Positions 25,288 to 33,630 of a stretch of DNA of 64,000 bases are shown here, one piece after another. The number at the start of each line of letters is the position of its first letter. The first letter of the stretch is position 1. The notes below the pieces were generated by a model. That model worked only from the letters and a program-made list of their open reading frames with translations, was not told the origin of the DNA and searched no databases. The position numbers and the translations under genes were made by a program. Origin of the DNA: UBA5336 sp964506685 (GTDB lineage: Bacteria > Pseudomonadota > Alphaproteobacteria > Caulobacterales > Hyphomonadaceae); assembly GCA_964506685.1 (NCBI GenBank), contig CAZDMQ010000009.1, forward strand, positions 4,630-68,629, given 5' to 3'.

Positions 25288-26634
25288 TCAGGGCGTGCCA
25301 CTCGCCGTGCCGGACCCGACAGGCGCAGGATCCCGTGCCGGACTGGCGAGCGGAACCGCTTTGGAAGGGGCGTCCCTGAGAACCGGCCGGTAGTCGCGAT
25401 CAAGCTTCCAGAAATTGAGATCGAGGTGCTCCAGCGGGCGTTCGGGATCGGCGGGACGTGCATCCGTGCGGATCGTCATGCCGATGTCGGCCAGCACGCC
25501 AGGATGCAGCCTGAAGTAATTGTGGCGTTCGTCCCCGCGGGCGCCTTCGACCATGATGAAATGCACCGTCTTGACGCCCTTGAAGACGGCGCGCGCCTCG
25601 GGCGACAGCTCGGTCGACGTGGTCGCGCCGAATCGCCGGTTGCCGAAGACCAGTTCGGCAATGCCCAGCGCATTGTCATCGGGGTTGAGGTAGACATTGA
25701 TCTGGCCGAACCCGACACCGAACCTTTCTGCGACGAGGCGTTGCTCCATGACGCCCAGATCAATGTCCGGAGCCGCCATGATCAGGGTTTCGATGCGATA
25801 GGTGTCATACATCGAAATCGCCGCGCCTCTGGACTCGATGAGGAGTTCCCTTAGGGCATTAGAGGCAATCGACGCGCCATGGCTGTGGGCGACCACCGTC
25901 ACGGAGTCGAGGCCCGGCGTCGAAGCGACAAGACGCAGCGTTTCCTTCAGGTGGTAAACCGAGAAGGCGCCGTCCTGGGTATCGGCAAAATAGGTCAGCG
26001 GAGAGGCCTGCTCGGTCGGCCAGCTGAACATGATCGGCACGCCGGTCCAGCCCGATGCGGCCCAGAGTTCAAGAAGGTTGAGGGCGCCGGTCCGGAAGCT
26101 GTTGTTGAACCCATGCACGTACAGCACAACCTTGCCGGTGCCGCTGGCTTGGAGTTGCACAGCGAGTTCGTTGCGAAATGCGTCGGCGGCCTGCTGGTAG
26201 GCGTCGATGGCTGTGCGGTCGCGCTCGACGACCCCCCGGTCCAGTGAGAATGGCAGCGGGGTGCCCGGAAAGCGCACATGTTCCTCGACCCGGGCAGCGC
26301 CATAGACTGGCGCCTGGCCCTTCGCGGGCCGTCCGAGCATGTAGGCTGAGTAGGCGTCCCTGCCGAGGCCGGACAGTCCGATCTGCACCTGCCCGAATGC
26401 CATCGCGTTGGAGCGCTCTCCACCGTAGAAGACGTCGCCTTCGAGACGGTTGCGATCGGTGACATAGAGCATGACCGGCGCGGACGGGTTGGCGAACTGC
26501 GTCAGTGCGAGCGCTTCGGCATGGCGGCTTTCAGGCGCGTTGGGGGGCGGGGCCACGGGATAGGCGGTGACGCATCCTGCAAGCGCGCAGAGGCCGCATA
26601 TCCATCCGGCGTGCGTTCGGACTGTCGGCATCAT
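25288..26634 (-). CDS. DUF900-type alpha/beta hydrolase lipoprotein
   Basis: I start at 26634 because the following residues form a lipoprotein signal (CALAGC). The 448-residue protein is an alpha/beta-hydrolase of the DUF900 (esterase/lipase-like) group: VVLYVHGFNNSF carries the oxyanion-hole strand, PIMFSWPTEQASPLTYF is typical, and the nucleophile elbow is AHSHGAS, with an Asp/His pair expected later (APDIDLG, VHFIMVEG region). The substrate is unknown. It is probably tethered in the periplasm. It is separate from the MNIO operon by 128 bases but on the same strand. Confidence 0.82.
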   Translation of the reverse strand: MMPTVRTHAGWICGLCALAGCVTAYPVAPPPNAPESRHAEALALTQFANPSAPVMLYVTDRNRLEGDVFYGGERSNAMAFGQVQIGLSGLGRDAYSAYMLGRPAKGQAPVYGAARVEEHVRFPGTPLPFSLDRGVVERDRTAIDAYQQAADAFRNELAVQLQASGTGKVVLYVHGFNNSFRTGALNLLELWAASGWTGVPIMFSWPTEQASPLTYFADTQDGAFSVYHLKETLRLVASTPGLDSVTVVAHSHGASIASNALRELLIESRGAAISMYDTYRIETLIMAAPDIDLGVMEQRLVAERFGVGFGQINVYLNPDDNALGIAELVFGNRRFGATTSTELSPEARAVFKGVKTVHFIMVEGARGDERHNYFRLHPGVLADIGMTIRTDARPADPERPLEHLDLNFWKLDRDYRPVLRDAPSKAVPLASPARDPAPVGSGTASGTP

Positions 26635-26762
26635 GGCCCTGGCCTTCGAAGCTTCACCGGGCGGTAGCAGACCCTCCGCGCCTGATCCATACCCAGCCAA
26701 TTGCCAGGGCAAGGGCACGCGAAACAAAGCACTGTGGCACGCAGCCATGATCAGACGGTCCG

Positions 26763-27470
26763 TCACGGGAGCGTTGCGGCACGGGATGTGGAGAGTGCCC
26801 GGGATGTGGCGAGTGACAGCGTGAAAAGGACCGCATGGGCGGTGTTCATGGCTGTGGGCAGGACCAGCCAGCCGATCCCGGGCGCGGCAAGATAGAGGGC
26901 GAAGATCAGGCCGAGCAGGAGGCCCGGGCTGAAGGCTGCCATCCAGTGCGGATAGTCCGTATCGCCGGCCAGGATGCGGATGATCCAGAGCAGGGAAAAC
27001 GCGGCGATGGCAATCCTGAGCGCACGGACCAGAGGCTCGTGGAGCCGGGCCTGGGCTGCCAGCAGGTCCGCTGTCGCCGATCCGTCAGCCACGGCCTGAA
27101 CCGTCTGGGCAAGAAGTGCGCGCTGGCCGATCCAGACGATTGCCAGGATGAAGGCCCAGGCCATGCCGGCGAAAACGGCGGTCCGCAGCCTCCCGCCATC
27201 GGGAAACAGGCGGCCGGTCAGATGCCAGTAGCCGGCGAGATAAAGCGGGGCGGCAGAGACGGCGATCCAGTGCCCAATGGCCAGCCGCTCGGGCGATACC
27301 GCAGTGAAATAACCATAGGCCGGATCGGCGAAGGTCCCGTCGGGCACGAGCTGGATAACGCCCTCGCCGAGCTCGGCAAGGAGCGCGCCGGCGAGACCGG
27401 CGAGACCGAACCCGAACAGGGTTGGACGCTCCTGTCGTGTCTCCCGTTCCCGACGCGGGGGAGCGGTCAT
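26763..27470 (-). CDS. Integral membrane protein of unknown function, end of MNIO operon
   Basis: The 235-residue protein has about six hydrophobic helices (for example LFGFGLAGLAGALLAEL, IAVSAAPLYLAGYWHL, FAGMAWAFILAIVWIG, FSPGLLLGLIFALYLAAP). I do not recognise a characterised family. Its start overlaps the stop of the FG-GAP/ASPIC gene by four bases, so it is made with the DoxX and DUF692 genes. A role in the membrane part of that pathway is inferred only from this linkage. Confidence 0.65.
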   Translation of the reverse strand: MTAPPRRERETRQERPTLFGFGLAGLAGALLAELGEGVIQLVPDGTFADPAYGYFTAVSPERLAIGHWIAVSAAPLYLAGYWHLTGRLFPDGGRLRTAVFAGMAWAFILAIVWIGQRALLAQTVQAVADGSATADLLAAQARLHEPLVRALRIAIAAFSLLWIIRILAGDTDYPHWMAAFSPGLLLGLIFALYLAAPGIGWLVLPTAMNTAHAVLFTLSLATSRALSTSRAATLP

Positions 27471-29128
27471 GGCGTCGTCCGCCGTGCATCGATCACGCTG
27501 CCGGCTGTCACACCGTCAAAACTGTCAGATGTTCCATCCGGCCAGTCGATCCGGATGCTGGCCGGGCCGGACGCCCCGCCAAGGCCGATGAACAGAGCTG
27601 CCCCCTGGTCGGAGGCGAGCCCCTGTGCGGGGATGACCTGGTGCATGCGTGTCCGCGCTGACGTTGCGATCCTTATGTGCGCTCCGTAGGCATGCACGGA
27701 ATCATCAAGCCGCAGCTTGATCGCCAGGGCGCCCGGGATCTCGTTCAGCAGGGCACGCGAGGGCCCCCTCAGATTGGCCCAGACGAGATCGGGACGCATG
27801 TCCCTGTTGAAATCGCCAATCAGCGGGGAGATGGCGAACAATCGGTTGCCCGCCCCGGCACGTTTCTCCACAGGGTGAAAACGCCTGCCGGCGTCGTTCT
27901 GGAGGATCTTGCCGGCATAGCGATGGATGATCGCGGGCTGGCCGAATTTCGCATAGTTCTGGGCGACGATGATATCTTCCCAGCCATCTAGATTGAGGTC
28001 GGCGGCGACGACGCCCCAGCCGAAACCGATCCGCGCTGCGCCCATGGTCCGGGCGATATCGGTAAATCCGCCAGCGCCATCGCCGGACCACAGCATGTAG
28101 TCCGGGTTGAAGGGAGCATCATCTGGCAGGTCCCCGCGCAGCAAGGCGGTTGGCAGCGTGTGCCCGACATTGGAGGCATAGAGATCGAGTGTGCCATCGC
28201 CCGTGAAATCACTGGCCGCAAGGCCCATGGGATAGGAATTCACTGACGGATTTTCGGTCCGCACGAGTGGCGGGGCGCCGTCATTTCGCCAGGTCTCGAC
28301 CACGCCGGTATCCTGAGCGACGATGAGGTCCGGGTCGCCATCGCTGTCGAAATCGGCGAACAGCGCGGTGAATGTATTGTGCTGGCGGCGCAGCCCCCAG
28401 GTCTCGGTTGTGTCCGTGAAGCCGCCATCGGCGTTTCCGGTCAGCAGGTAGGCGTATCCGCCATAGGGGCGGGTGAAGATCGTCTGGCCTTCGACATCGA
28501 CATTGCGGATATAGCCCGAGAGGTAGAGATCGGTCAGGCCATCGCCGTTGACATCGCCCGGGGCGATCGAGAGCAGGGTTGTCCGATCGGCGTCCGGCGG
28601 TGCGAAGGCGAGCCGGCCCGCCCCCAGCCTTCCGGCGGAATTATCGAAGATCCAGAGCCCTGTCTCCCGGACGAGCAGGAGTTCCGGCCATCCGTCGAGA
28701 TCGAGATCGACCGATGCGCCGCCCATTGTGGCATCGCTGTTGGCCTTGGTGACGTCGTGGTCCCCTGCCAGGTCGAGAAAACGATCCTTGTCGCTGGCAT
28801 AGCCGAACACCCCGTCGGCCTGGCCGCGCCCGCCGCCGAGAACCACCTCGTCCTGTCCGTCCTGGTCGATGTCCATGACCACCCCGGCCATGAACGGCAG
28901 CGATCCCGTCTTCCCGGTCAGGTCCGTGGCATTCTCGAAGGCGAGCGGCACCTCGCGAAAGGTGAGATCGGTCTGCCCTTGCGGTTTCCATTCGAGCTGG
29001 AACAGCCGGAACCCCAGCAAGCCGGAGCTGAGGAGCAGCATGAGAATCGTGCCAAGGCCGGTCGCGCCGCAGCCGAACCAGAACCATTTGCGGACCCACG
29101 CGGTGGTCCCCCTGACCGCCTTGCTCAT
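27467..29128 (-). CDS. FG-GAP/VCBS repeat protein with C-terminal ASPIC/UnbV domain
   Basis: The start at 29128 gives a 553-residue protein with one N-terminal membrane helix (about 15-38), so the rest is periplasmic or external. At least six beta-propeller repeats carry calcium-type loops (DIDQDGQDE, DLDLDGWPE, DVNGDGLTD, DFDSDGDPD, DFTGDGTLD, DLNLDGWED, DFNRDMRPD). The last 80 residues are an ASPIC/UnbV domain (FIGLGGASGPASIRIDWPDG). Such CRTAC1-like proteins are poorly characterised; ligand or protein binding is likely. It overlaps doxX by four bases and the membrane protein gene by four, so it belongs to the DUF692 operon. That is an unusual companion for this set. Confidence 0.88.
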   Translation of the reverse strand: MSKAVRGTTAWVRKWFWFGCGATGLGTILMLLLSSGLLGFRLFQLEWKPQGQTDLTFREVPLAFENATDLTGKTGSLPFMAGVVMDIDQDGQDEVVLGGGRGQADGVFGYASDKDRFLDLAGDHDVTKANSDATMGGASVDLDLDGWPELLLVRETGLWIFDNSAGRLGAGRLAFAPPDADRTTLLSIAPGDVNGDGLTDLYLSGYIRNVDVEGQTIFTRPYGGYAYLLTGNADGGFTDTTETWGLRRQHNTFTALFADFDSDGDPDLIVAQDTGVVETWRNDGAPPLVRTENPSVNSYPMGLAASDFTGDGTLDLYASNVGHTLPTALLRGDLPDDAPFNPDYMLWSGDGAGGFTDIARTMGAARIGFGWGVVAADLNLDGWEDIIVAQNYAKFGQPAIIHRYAGKILQNDAGRRFHPVEKRAGAGNRLFAISPLIGDFNRDMRPDLVWANLRGPSRALLNEIPGALAIKLRLDDSVHAYGAHIRIATSARTRMHQVIPAQGLASDQGAALFIGLGGASGPASIRIDWPDGTSDSFDGVTAGSVIDARRTTP

Positions 29129-29661
29129 TGGGGCCTCGGTGTCTCGAGGCCGAGCAGTCGGTCGAGGGAGAGGACGCCGGGTCCCCGGGCCATGATGACA
29201 AACAGGCTCGCGGCCCACCAGACATGGCTGCCCCACCAGCTCGCGGCGTCGGGAAACACCAGCCGCTCGATCACCAGCGTCATCACAAGCAGACCGGCGG
29301 CGGCGATGCGCGAGGTCAGGCCGAGGATGAGCAGGAGGGGGAGCAGGATCTCCATGATCCCGGCCAGGTTCGCGAACCGCTCGACAAACCATTGCGTGGT
29401 CGGGTCATAGATCCCTTCCGCGCGATCCGAACAAAGGGTCAGCGCACCGGGCCGGGGCTCTTCGGGACAGAAGAATTCGTACAGGAACAGGTCATACTTG
29501 TCGGGATTGAACTGGAAGGGCCCGTTCCATTTCGTCAGGCCGGACAACAGGAACACCCGTGCGACGGCGAGCCGCGCCAGGAGCAGGGCGAGCGGTTCGA
29601 GCAGGTCGGTCTTGCTGGCGAGCCAGCCATAGCCGGATTTGAACGTTTGTAGGCGTGTCAT
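29125..29661 (-). CDS. DoxX family membrane protein (HvfD-like)
   Basis: The 178-residue protein has four transmembrane helices typical of DoxX (LLLARLAVARVFLLSGLTKW, IMEILLPLLLILG, AAAGLLVMTLVIERLVFP, ASLFVIMARGPG). An inserted loop with two cysteines sits between helices 1 and 2 (EFFCPEEP, ALTLCSDRA). DoxX proteins are the fourth member of DUF2282-DUF692-DUF2063-DoxX clusters (HvfA-D in Haemophilus), where their role is unclear. Both gene borders are four-base overlaps. Confidence 0.87.
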   Translation of the reverse strand: MTRLQTFKSGYGWLASKTDLLEPLALLLARLAVARVFLLSGLTKWNGPFQFNPDKYDLFLYEFFCPEEPRPGALTLCSDRAEGIYDPTTQWFVERFANLAGIMEILLPLLLILGLTSRIAAAGLLVMTLVIERLVFPDAASWWGSHVWWAASLFVIMARGPGVLSLDRLLGLETPRPQ

Positions 29662-30446
29662 GCAGGAGCCCCCGTGCGGGTCTTGCGGGCGCTGAACAGG
29701 CCCGATTGAAAACTGAATGCGATCATGGCGGTGAGGTCGGCATCGGCATTGACTGCCAGGGCGGCTTCGCAGGCGCCCGCCAGTGTCTCCCCCGACAGCA
29801 GCGCTTCAAGAAAGGCGCCCGATGCCGGGGTAAGCGGATGGGCCTCGACCTCGAATGCGGGCCGCAGGAAAGCCTGGCGGGTCGGCCTTTCGGGGATCGC
29901 TACCGTCCCCTCCGGCGCCTCTCCCCGGTCAAGCGTGCACCAGAGCGCCCACAGGTCGAATTCCGTTTCCACGAGATGCAGGCTGGAGTGCAGGGTGAAC
30001 CGCGATTGCATCAGCGCGTCTTCATCCAATCCGGCGACGGCGTCAGCGGCCAGCACAGGCCCGTCCACAGCCATGTGCGCGGCGAGCCAGGCGCGGTCGA
30101 GACGGGCCAGATCGGCCAGCCATGGCAGGCCGTGCGCGTCGACATGCGACGCGATAAAGGCCGGTAGCGTCTCGCCATAGCCGACAAGGCTGCGCCGGGT
30201 GGGAGGGTTGTGGATGATGAAATTGCGCGCCATGTCGCCGAAGGCGGTCTCACCCATCAGTGTGGCGAGCCGCTTGTGGTTCGACCTGAGCGCTTCGACG
30301 CAGGCGAGCATCCCGGAATTGCGATAGACGAAGGCCCGCTGTCCCGGCGCCACGTTCGTCTCCATCAGCGGCGCAAGGTCTTCCTGCTTCGCCTGGCGCG
30401 CGGCAAAGCCGGACACCAGCTGGATATGGCGTTCAAGCGGCGTCAT
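29658..30446 (-). CDS. DUF2063 protein, partner of DUF692 oxidase (HvfC-like)
   Basis: The 262-residue soluble protein shows the DUF2063 N-terminal helical domain (VYRNSGMLACVEALRSNHKRLATLMGETAF) and a second helical half. In methanobactin-type and Hvf systems this partner binds the peptide leader and delivers it to the iron oxidase. I start at ATG 30446 (MTPLERHIQ), which overlaps the DUF692 stop by 14 bases. An earlier in-frame start at 30470 is possible. The stop overlaps doxX by four bases. Confidence 0.85.
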   Translation of the reverse strand: MTPLERHIQLVSGFAARQAKQEDLAPLMETNVAPGQRAFVYRNSGMLACVEALRSNHKRLATLMGETAFGDMARNFIIHNPPTRRSLVGYGETLPAFIASHVDAHGLPWLADLARLDRAWLAAHMAVDGPVLAADAVAGLDEDALMQSRFTLHSSLHLVETEFDLWALWCTLDRGEAPEGTVAIPERPTRQAFLRPAFEVEAHPLTPASGAFLEALLSGETLAGACEAALAVNADADLTAMIAFSFQSGLFSARKTRTGAPA

Positions 30447-31314
30447 GGATGGCCGTCCGGTGTGGCGCAATCAGGCGTTCGGCATGGTCGCGCTCATTCA
30501 TGAGAACTTCGAACTGCGGGAGATTGCCGTCCCGTTCGAGCAGGACGGGCCTCGGTCCCCAGAGGTCGAGCGCGTGTTCCAGCAGCTTCCAGACGATCGG
30601 CCCCACCGGCTGGTCGTGGCTGTCTATGAGGAAGCGGTCGCCGAGGAGCGGATCAGGCGTGGACCCGGCAATGTGGATCTCGCCGACCCGTTCGGGCGGG
30701 ATCGCACGCAGGTAGGCATAGGGGTCGACGCCGATATTAATGGCGCTCACGGCGATGTTGTTGAGGTCGACGAGGAGGCCGCAGCCCGAATGCGTAGCGA
30801 CCTCGGCCAGGAAGTCCGGCTCGTCAAGGTCGCTGCGGAAGGGCAGGTAGTTGGTCGGGTTCTCGATCAGGATCCGCCGCCCGATGGCGTCCTGGAACCG
30901 GCTGACGCGCGCGGCGAGATGCGAGATGGCATCCGCGGTTCGCGGCAGCGGGAGCAGGTCGGCATGGTATCGCCCGCCATGGGCGGAGAAGGTCGCATGC
31001 TCGGAGATCTGCTCGGGTGCATACCGCTCGATGAGGTGCTTCAGCCCGTTCAGGTGCTCCGGATCGAACGGGTCGAGCCCGCCCAGGGAGGCGCCGACGC
31101 CGTGAAAGCTCAGCGCCCGCTGTTGCCGGATCGCGTCCAGCCAGGCGAGGCGCGGGCCCCCTTCGACCATGTAGTTCTCGGGGTGAACCTCGAACCAGAG
31201 CCCCTCGGCGTCGGTGTCGAGGGCGTCCCGGTAGTGGTCGGGTTTCAGGCTGAGGCCAGCAGCGGGCGGAAGCGCGTGGCGTGGGTCGGCGGCAGTTTTG
31301 ACAGGATGGGGCAT
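30433..31314 (-). CDS. DUF692 multinuclear non-heme iron oxidase (MNIO, HvfB/MbnB-like)
   Basis: The 293-residue TIM-barrel protein keeps all polar residues expected for the iron site of this family: Glu42/His44, His71 (SFHGVGASLGG), Glu105-His106 (SEHATFSAHGG), Glu151 (LIENPTNY), Asp183 (LLVDLNNIAV), His214 (EIHIAG), Asp231/His233 (IDSHDQP) and Glu260/Asp262 (LLERDGN). MNIO enzymes oxidise residues of ribosomally made peptides, classically cysteine, to oxazolone/thioamide, thiohydantoin or other products. The ribosome site is weak; the gene begins 16 bases after a small peptide gene. It is apparently active and is the core of a RiPP-type operon. Confidence 0.93.
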   Translation of the reverse strand: MPHPVKTAADPRHALPPAAGLSLKPDHYRDALDTDAEGLWFEVHPENYMVEGGPRLAWLDAIRQQRALSFHGVGASLGGLDPFDPEHLNGLKHLIERYAPEQISEHATFSAHGGRYHADLLPLPRTADAISHLAARVSRFQDAIGRRILIENPTNYLPFRSDLDEPDFLAEVATHSGCGLLVDLNNIAVSAINIGVDPYAYLRAIPPERVGEIHIAGSTPDPLLGDRFLIDSHDQPVGPIVWKLLEHALDLWGPRPVLLERDGNLPQFEVLMNERDHAERLIAPHRTAIHDAA

Positions 31315-31330
31315 GGGTGTGGTCCGGCGA

Positions 31331-31489
31331 TCAACTCATGTTCGGATGTCCGGGGACGATGCGCGCGTCCGGGGGGATGAGGCGTGGCTTGCCGGTTCGT
31401 TCCGAAAGACGGCTCTGTCTTGTCGCGGCCAGATCCGGTGTGGTGAAGGCGGACAGGGGGCTGGGGCTGGCCTGGGACGTCCGGGGCAT
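31331..31489 (-). CDS. Candidate precursor peptide of the MNIO operon (52 residues, no Cys)
   Basis: ATG at 31487-31489 follows a strong AAGGAG site at a 7-base spacing, by far the best ribosome site in this operon. The frame runs 52 codons to TGA, 16 bases before the DUF692 start. It reads MPRTSQASPSPLSAFTTPDL, then ATRQSRLSERTGKPRLIPPD, and ends ARIVPGHPNMS. There is no cysteine, no DUF2282 repeat and no signal peptide, so it is not HvfA-like. Its place as first gene fits a precursor whose modified residues would differ from the usual cysteine. It could also be an unrelated small protein or a leader frame. Confidence 0.55.
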   Translation of the reverse strand: MPRTSQASPSPLSAFTTPDLAATRQSRLSERTGKPRLIPPDARIVPGHPNMS

Positions 31490-31781
31490 GGGTGAACTCC
31501 TTGCTGGCGGGGATGCACGACAGAGGCCGCACCCGCCTGTTCACCCATCGGTAGCGGACGCGCGCAATTCCTGCGATTCACAAGACGGTGGACACCGATC
31601 AACTAAATGCGAGCGGAGGTCGTTGAATTTGCTCGCAGCTGTCTCTGTCCCGGCCCCGTCAGAGGCGCCGGGGGGGGACCTGGCGGGGATTGAATATGCA
31701 TGCAGCCGCCCAAGGGTCATCCGGGCGGCTGCACGTGTCGCGTTGCTTGCTGGACGGGGCCGGTTGCCCGGCCCGGCAGGA
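31490..31781. other. Gap between MNIO operon and autotransporter gene
   Basis: This holds the presumed promoter of the minus-strand MNIO operon and the terminator hairpin at 31701-31733. A GGAAT element with CGAT 16 bases further on (minus strand, about 31570-31550) loosely resembles an ECF-type promoter, but I cannot confirm it. I see no gene. Confidence 0.5.
31701..31733 (-). terminator. Strong hairpin after the autotransporter gene
   Basis: An 11-base-pair perfect stem (TGCAGCCGCCC with GGGCGGCTGCA) with an 11-base loop lies 49 bases past the autotransporter stop. The minus-strand tail is AT-rich but has no clear T run. Confidence 0.6.
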
Positions 31782-33281
31782 TCAGAATTCCATCCGCAGG
31801 CCGACGGCGATGGTGCTTGCCGTGACATCATCGAAGCCGATGACGCTTTGATAATCGGCGAAGCCTGAAATCCCCCGGGCGAACTGGCTCGCCACCCCGA
31901 ACCCGAGCCGGGCCCGGTCACGATCGGGGTCATTGGTGTTGATCACCGACGGCGCCTGGCTGAGCTGGTTGCCAAAGGTATCGGCCACGTAGCGCACCGC
32001 GAAGGTGCGGGCGTCATCGTCGAACTCGTGCTCCCATTCGAGCCGCGCATAGGGCGAGATGATGCCGCGTGCCGTCGAGATCGCATAGTAAGCGGCAATG
32101 CCGAGGCCACTGGTCAGGCTGGTGCTGTCCTGGTCTTCGTATACCAGGTTGAGACCATCGGCACCGGTTTCGGCATAGCCATCGGTCTCCAGCTTGACAT
32201 AGGACAGCCGCGCCGTCGGACCGATGCTCAGGGCATCGAACTGGCGGGTGTATTCGGTGGTGCCGGTGAACTCGATCTGGCTGCCATCGGTCTCGCCCCT
32301 GGCGGTACGGTCGATGGTTGAGAATCCGTCATTGTAGCGGATCCGCCGCGTGGCTTCGTGTTCGACGATGCCGTAGCTGCCGAGCAGCGAGGCCGACAGG
32401 TTGTCGGTGAGCCGCGTTGCGCCGTAGGCGGAGACCGAGAACAGGTTCGTCTCGGTGTCGCCTGCGCCACCGGCGAAGTCGACCGATGTGGAGCCATAAT
32501 TGAGCGCTGCGCCGAGCATGAGCCGTTCGCCGAGGGCACGGTCGGCGCCAGCGGTCAGCGAATAGCTGTCGAAATCGAAGCCCGCTTCAAGTTCGGTCGG
32601 GTTCTGGTCGCCGAAGCTGAAGGAGCCGTTGAGATAACCGCTCCAGCCGAGCCCGAGATCGGTCTCGTCGGCATAGGCCCCGGCCATGTTCGAGGCGTCC
32701 GATGCCACGCCATTGTCCTGATAGGGCATGGCATAGCTGTTCGAGGCCAGGATCACCGGTCCCTTGCGCCGGGCCACAACGAGGCGGGCGGGCGAGCCGG
32801 AGGAAAAGGCGGCGATACGGGCGGCGATGGCCTGGGTCTGACTGCGATTGATGCCTGATATGGCGGTCTCGAGGCCGAGCGTTTCCTCGCCAGCCAGCTG
32901 CGTGAGGATATCGAGGCCCGCGTCGGCATCCTCAAGCGTCGTGAGAATGGCACCCGTGCAACGCCCGACCAGGTCCCCCTCATCGGTCCCGGAGGCGGCG
33001 CCGGCTTCAACCGACGGGTCGAAATCGGGATTGTTGGGATCGAAATTGGGATCGAACTGCACCGTCAGTTCGGGGCAGACAGCGGAAATGCGGTTGGCCA
33101 GGCTGATGACGCTAGTATTGTTCGTGCTTTCGCTGACGATCCGGCGGAAGTCCTCAAGCGCCCCGTCGACGACAGTCGGGTCTTCCTGCGCCAGTGCCTC
33201 GTTGGTTGCCAGCGACGATCCGGTCGCGGCCAGCGTCACGGCAAGGCAGGCCATTCCTCTTCTGAAGTTCACCTCGATCAT
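31782..33281 (-). CDS. Autotransporter beta-domain outer-membrane protein
   Basis: The 499-residue protein has a signal peptide (to about ALAQ, residue 32). A short N-terminal passenger of about 190 residues follows, with two cysteines (AVCPEL, GRCTGA) and an Asn/Asp/Pro-rich segment near 75-95. A 12-strand autotransporter domain (from about 215) ends with the membrane-insertion signature ...VGLRMEF, whose terminal Phe is required by the BAM machinery. The passenger has no repeats or recognised enzyme domain, so its surface role is unknown. GGGGA six bases before the ATG supports the start. Confidence 0.88.
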   Translation of the reverse strand: MIEVNFRRGMACLAVTLAATGSSLATNEALAQEDPTVVDGALEDFRRIVSESTNNTSVISLANRISAVCPELTVQFDPNFDPNNPDFDPSVEAGAASGTDEGDLVGRCTGAILTTLEDADAGLDILTQLAGEETLGLETAISGINRSQTQAIAARIAAFSSGSPARLVVARRKGPVILASNSYAMPYQDNGVASDASNMAGAYADETDLGLGWSGYLNGSFSFGDQNPTELEAGFDFDSYSLTAGADRALGERLMLGAALNYGSTSVDFAGGAGDTETNLFSVSAYGATRLTDNLSASLLGSYGIVEHEATRRIRYNDGFSTIDRTARGETDGSQIEFTGTTEYTRQFDALSIGPTARLSYVKLETDGYAETGADGLNLVYEDQDSTSLTSGLGIAAYYAISTARGIISPYARLEWEHEFDDDARTFAVRYVADTFGNQLSQAPSVINTNDPDRDRARLGFGVASQFARGISGFADYQSVIGFDDVTASTIAVGLRMEF

Positions 33282-33630
33282 TCTCTATCCCCTCTGATCT
33301 GCCCCGGCGCCGAAATGGCCCGGGTACGCTCCCTGATAAACTGTCCATCTTCTTGCGGTGTGCTGCTCAACACAGCGAACAAGCTTGCCGAGACCCAGTG
33401 TACACATATCCCTAGCAGTTTGGACAGTAGTCACCAAATGAACTCGCCTGTTTCCATCCCCCTTTCGCGTCATATCCCCAAACGTGCAACCGACTTACCC
33501 TGTCGGTTGTATGGATACGGATCCGGCGGCTTCGGAGCGGGGGGCGCGCTCGGTGGTGGCAAGGGAGGCACGGTCCTGATAGGATCCGGAACGGAACAGG
33601 TCGCAACTCGGCCCAGGCGGAGACGGTCAG
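33282..33630. other. Divergent promoter region between autotransporter and caspase-like genes
   Basis: This 349-base gap holds no gene I can support. It contains a perfect dyad at 33487-33509, ACTGTCCA at 33340-33347 with its inverse at 33421-33428, and GTGTACAC at about 33398. The promoters of both divergent genes should lie here. Confidence 0.5.
33487..33509. promoter_or_regulatory. Perfect dyad upstream of the caspase-like gene
   Basis: CAACCGAC-N7-GTCGGTTG is a perfect 8-base inverted repeat 121 bases before the caspase-like start codon. It is an operator or a small hairpin. There is no T run that would make it a terminator. Confidence 0.45.

Noticed and set aside
31245..31602. Frames of 88 and 99 codons on the minus strand over the same region as the peptide gene
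   Set aside because: Neither has a ribosome site, and both run into or across the DUF692 start. The 52-codon frame has the AAGGAG site and clean spacing.
33340..33428. ACTGTCCA and its inverse 74 bases apart
   Set aside because: Only eight bases with long spacing, within what chance allows in a 349-base gap.
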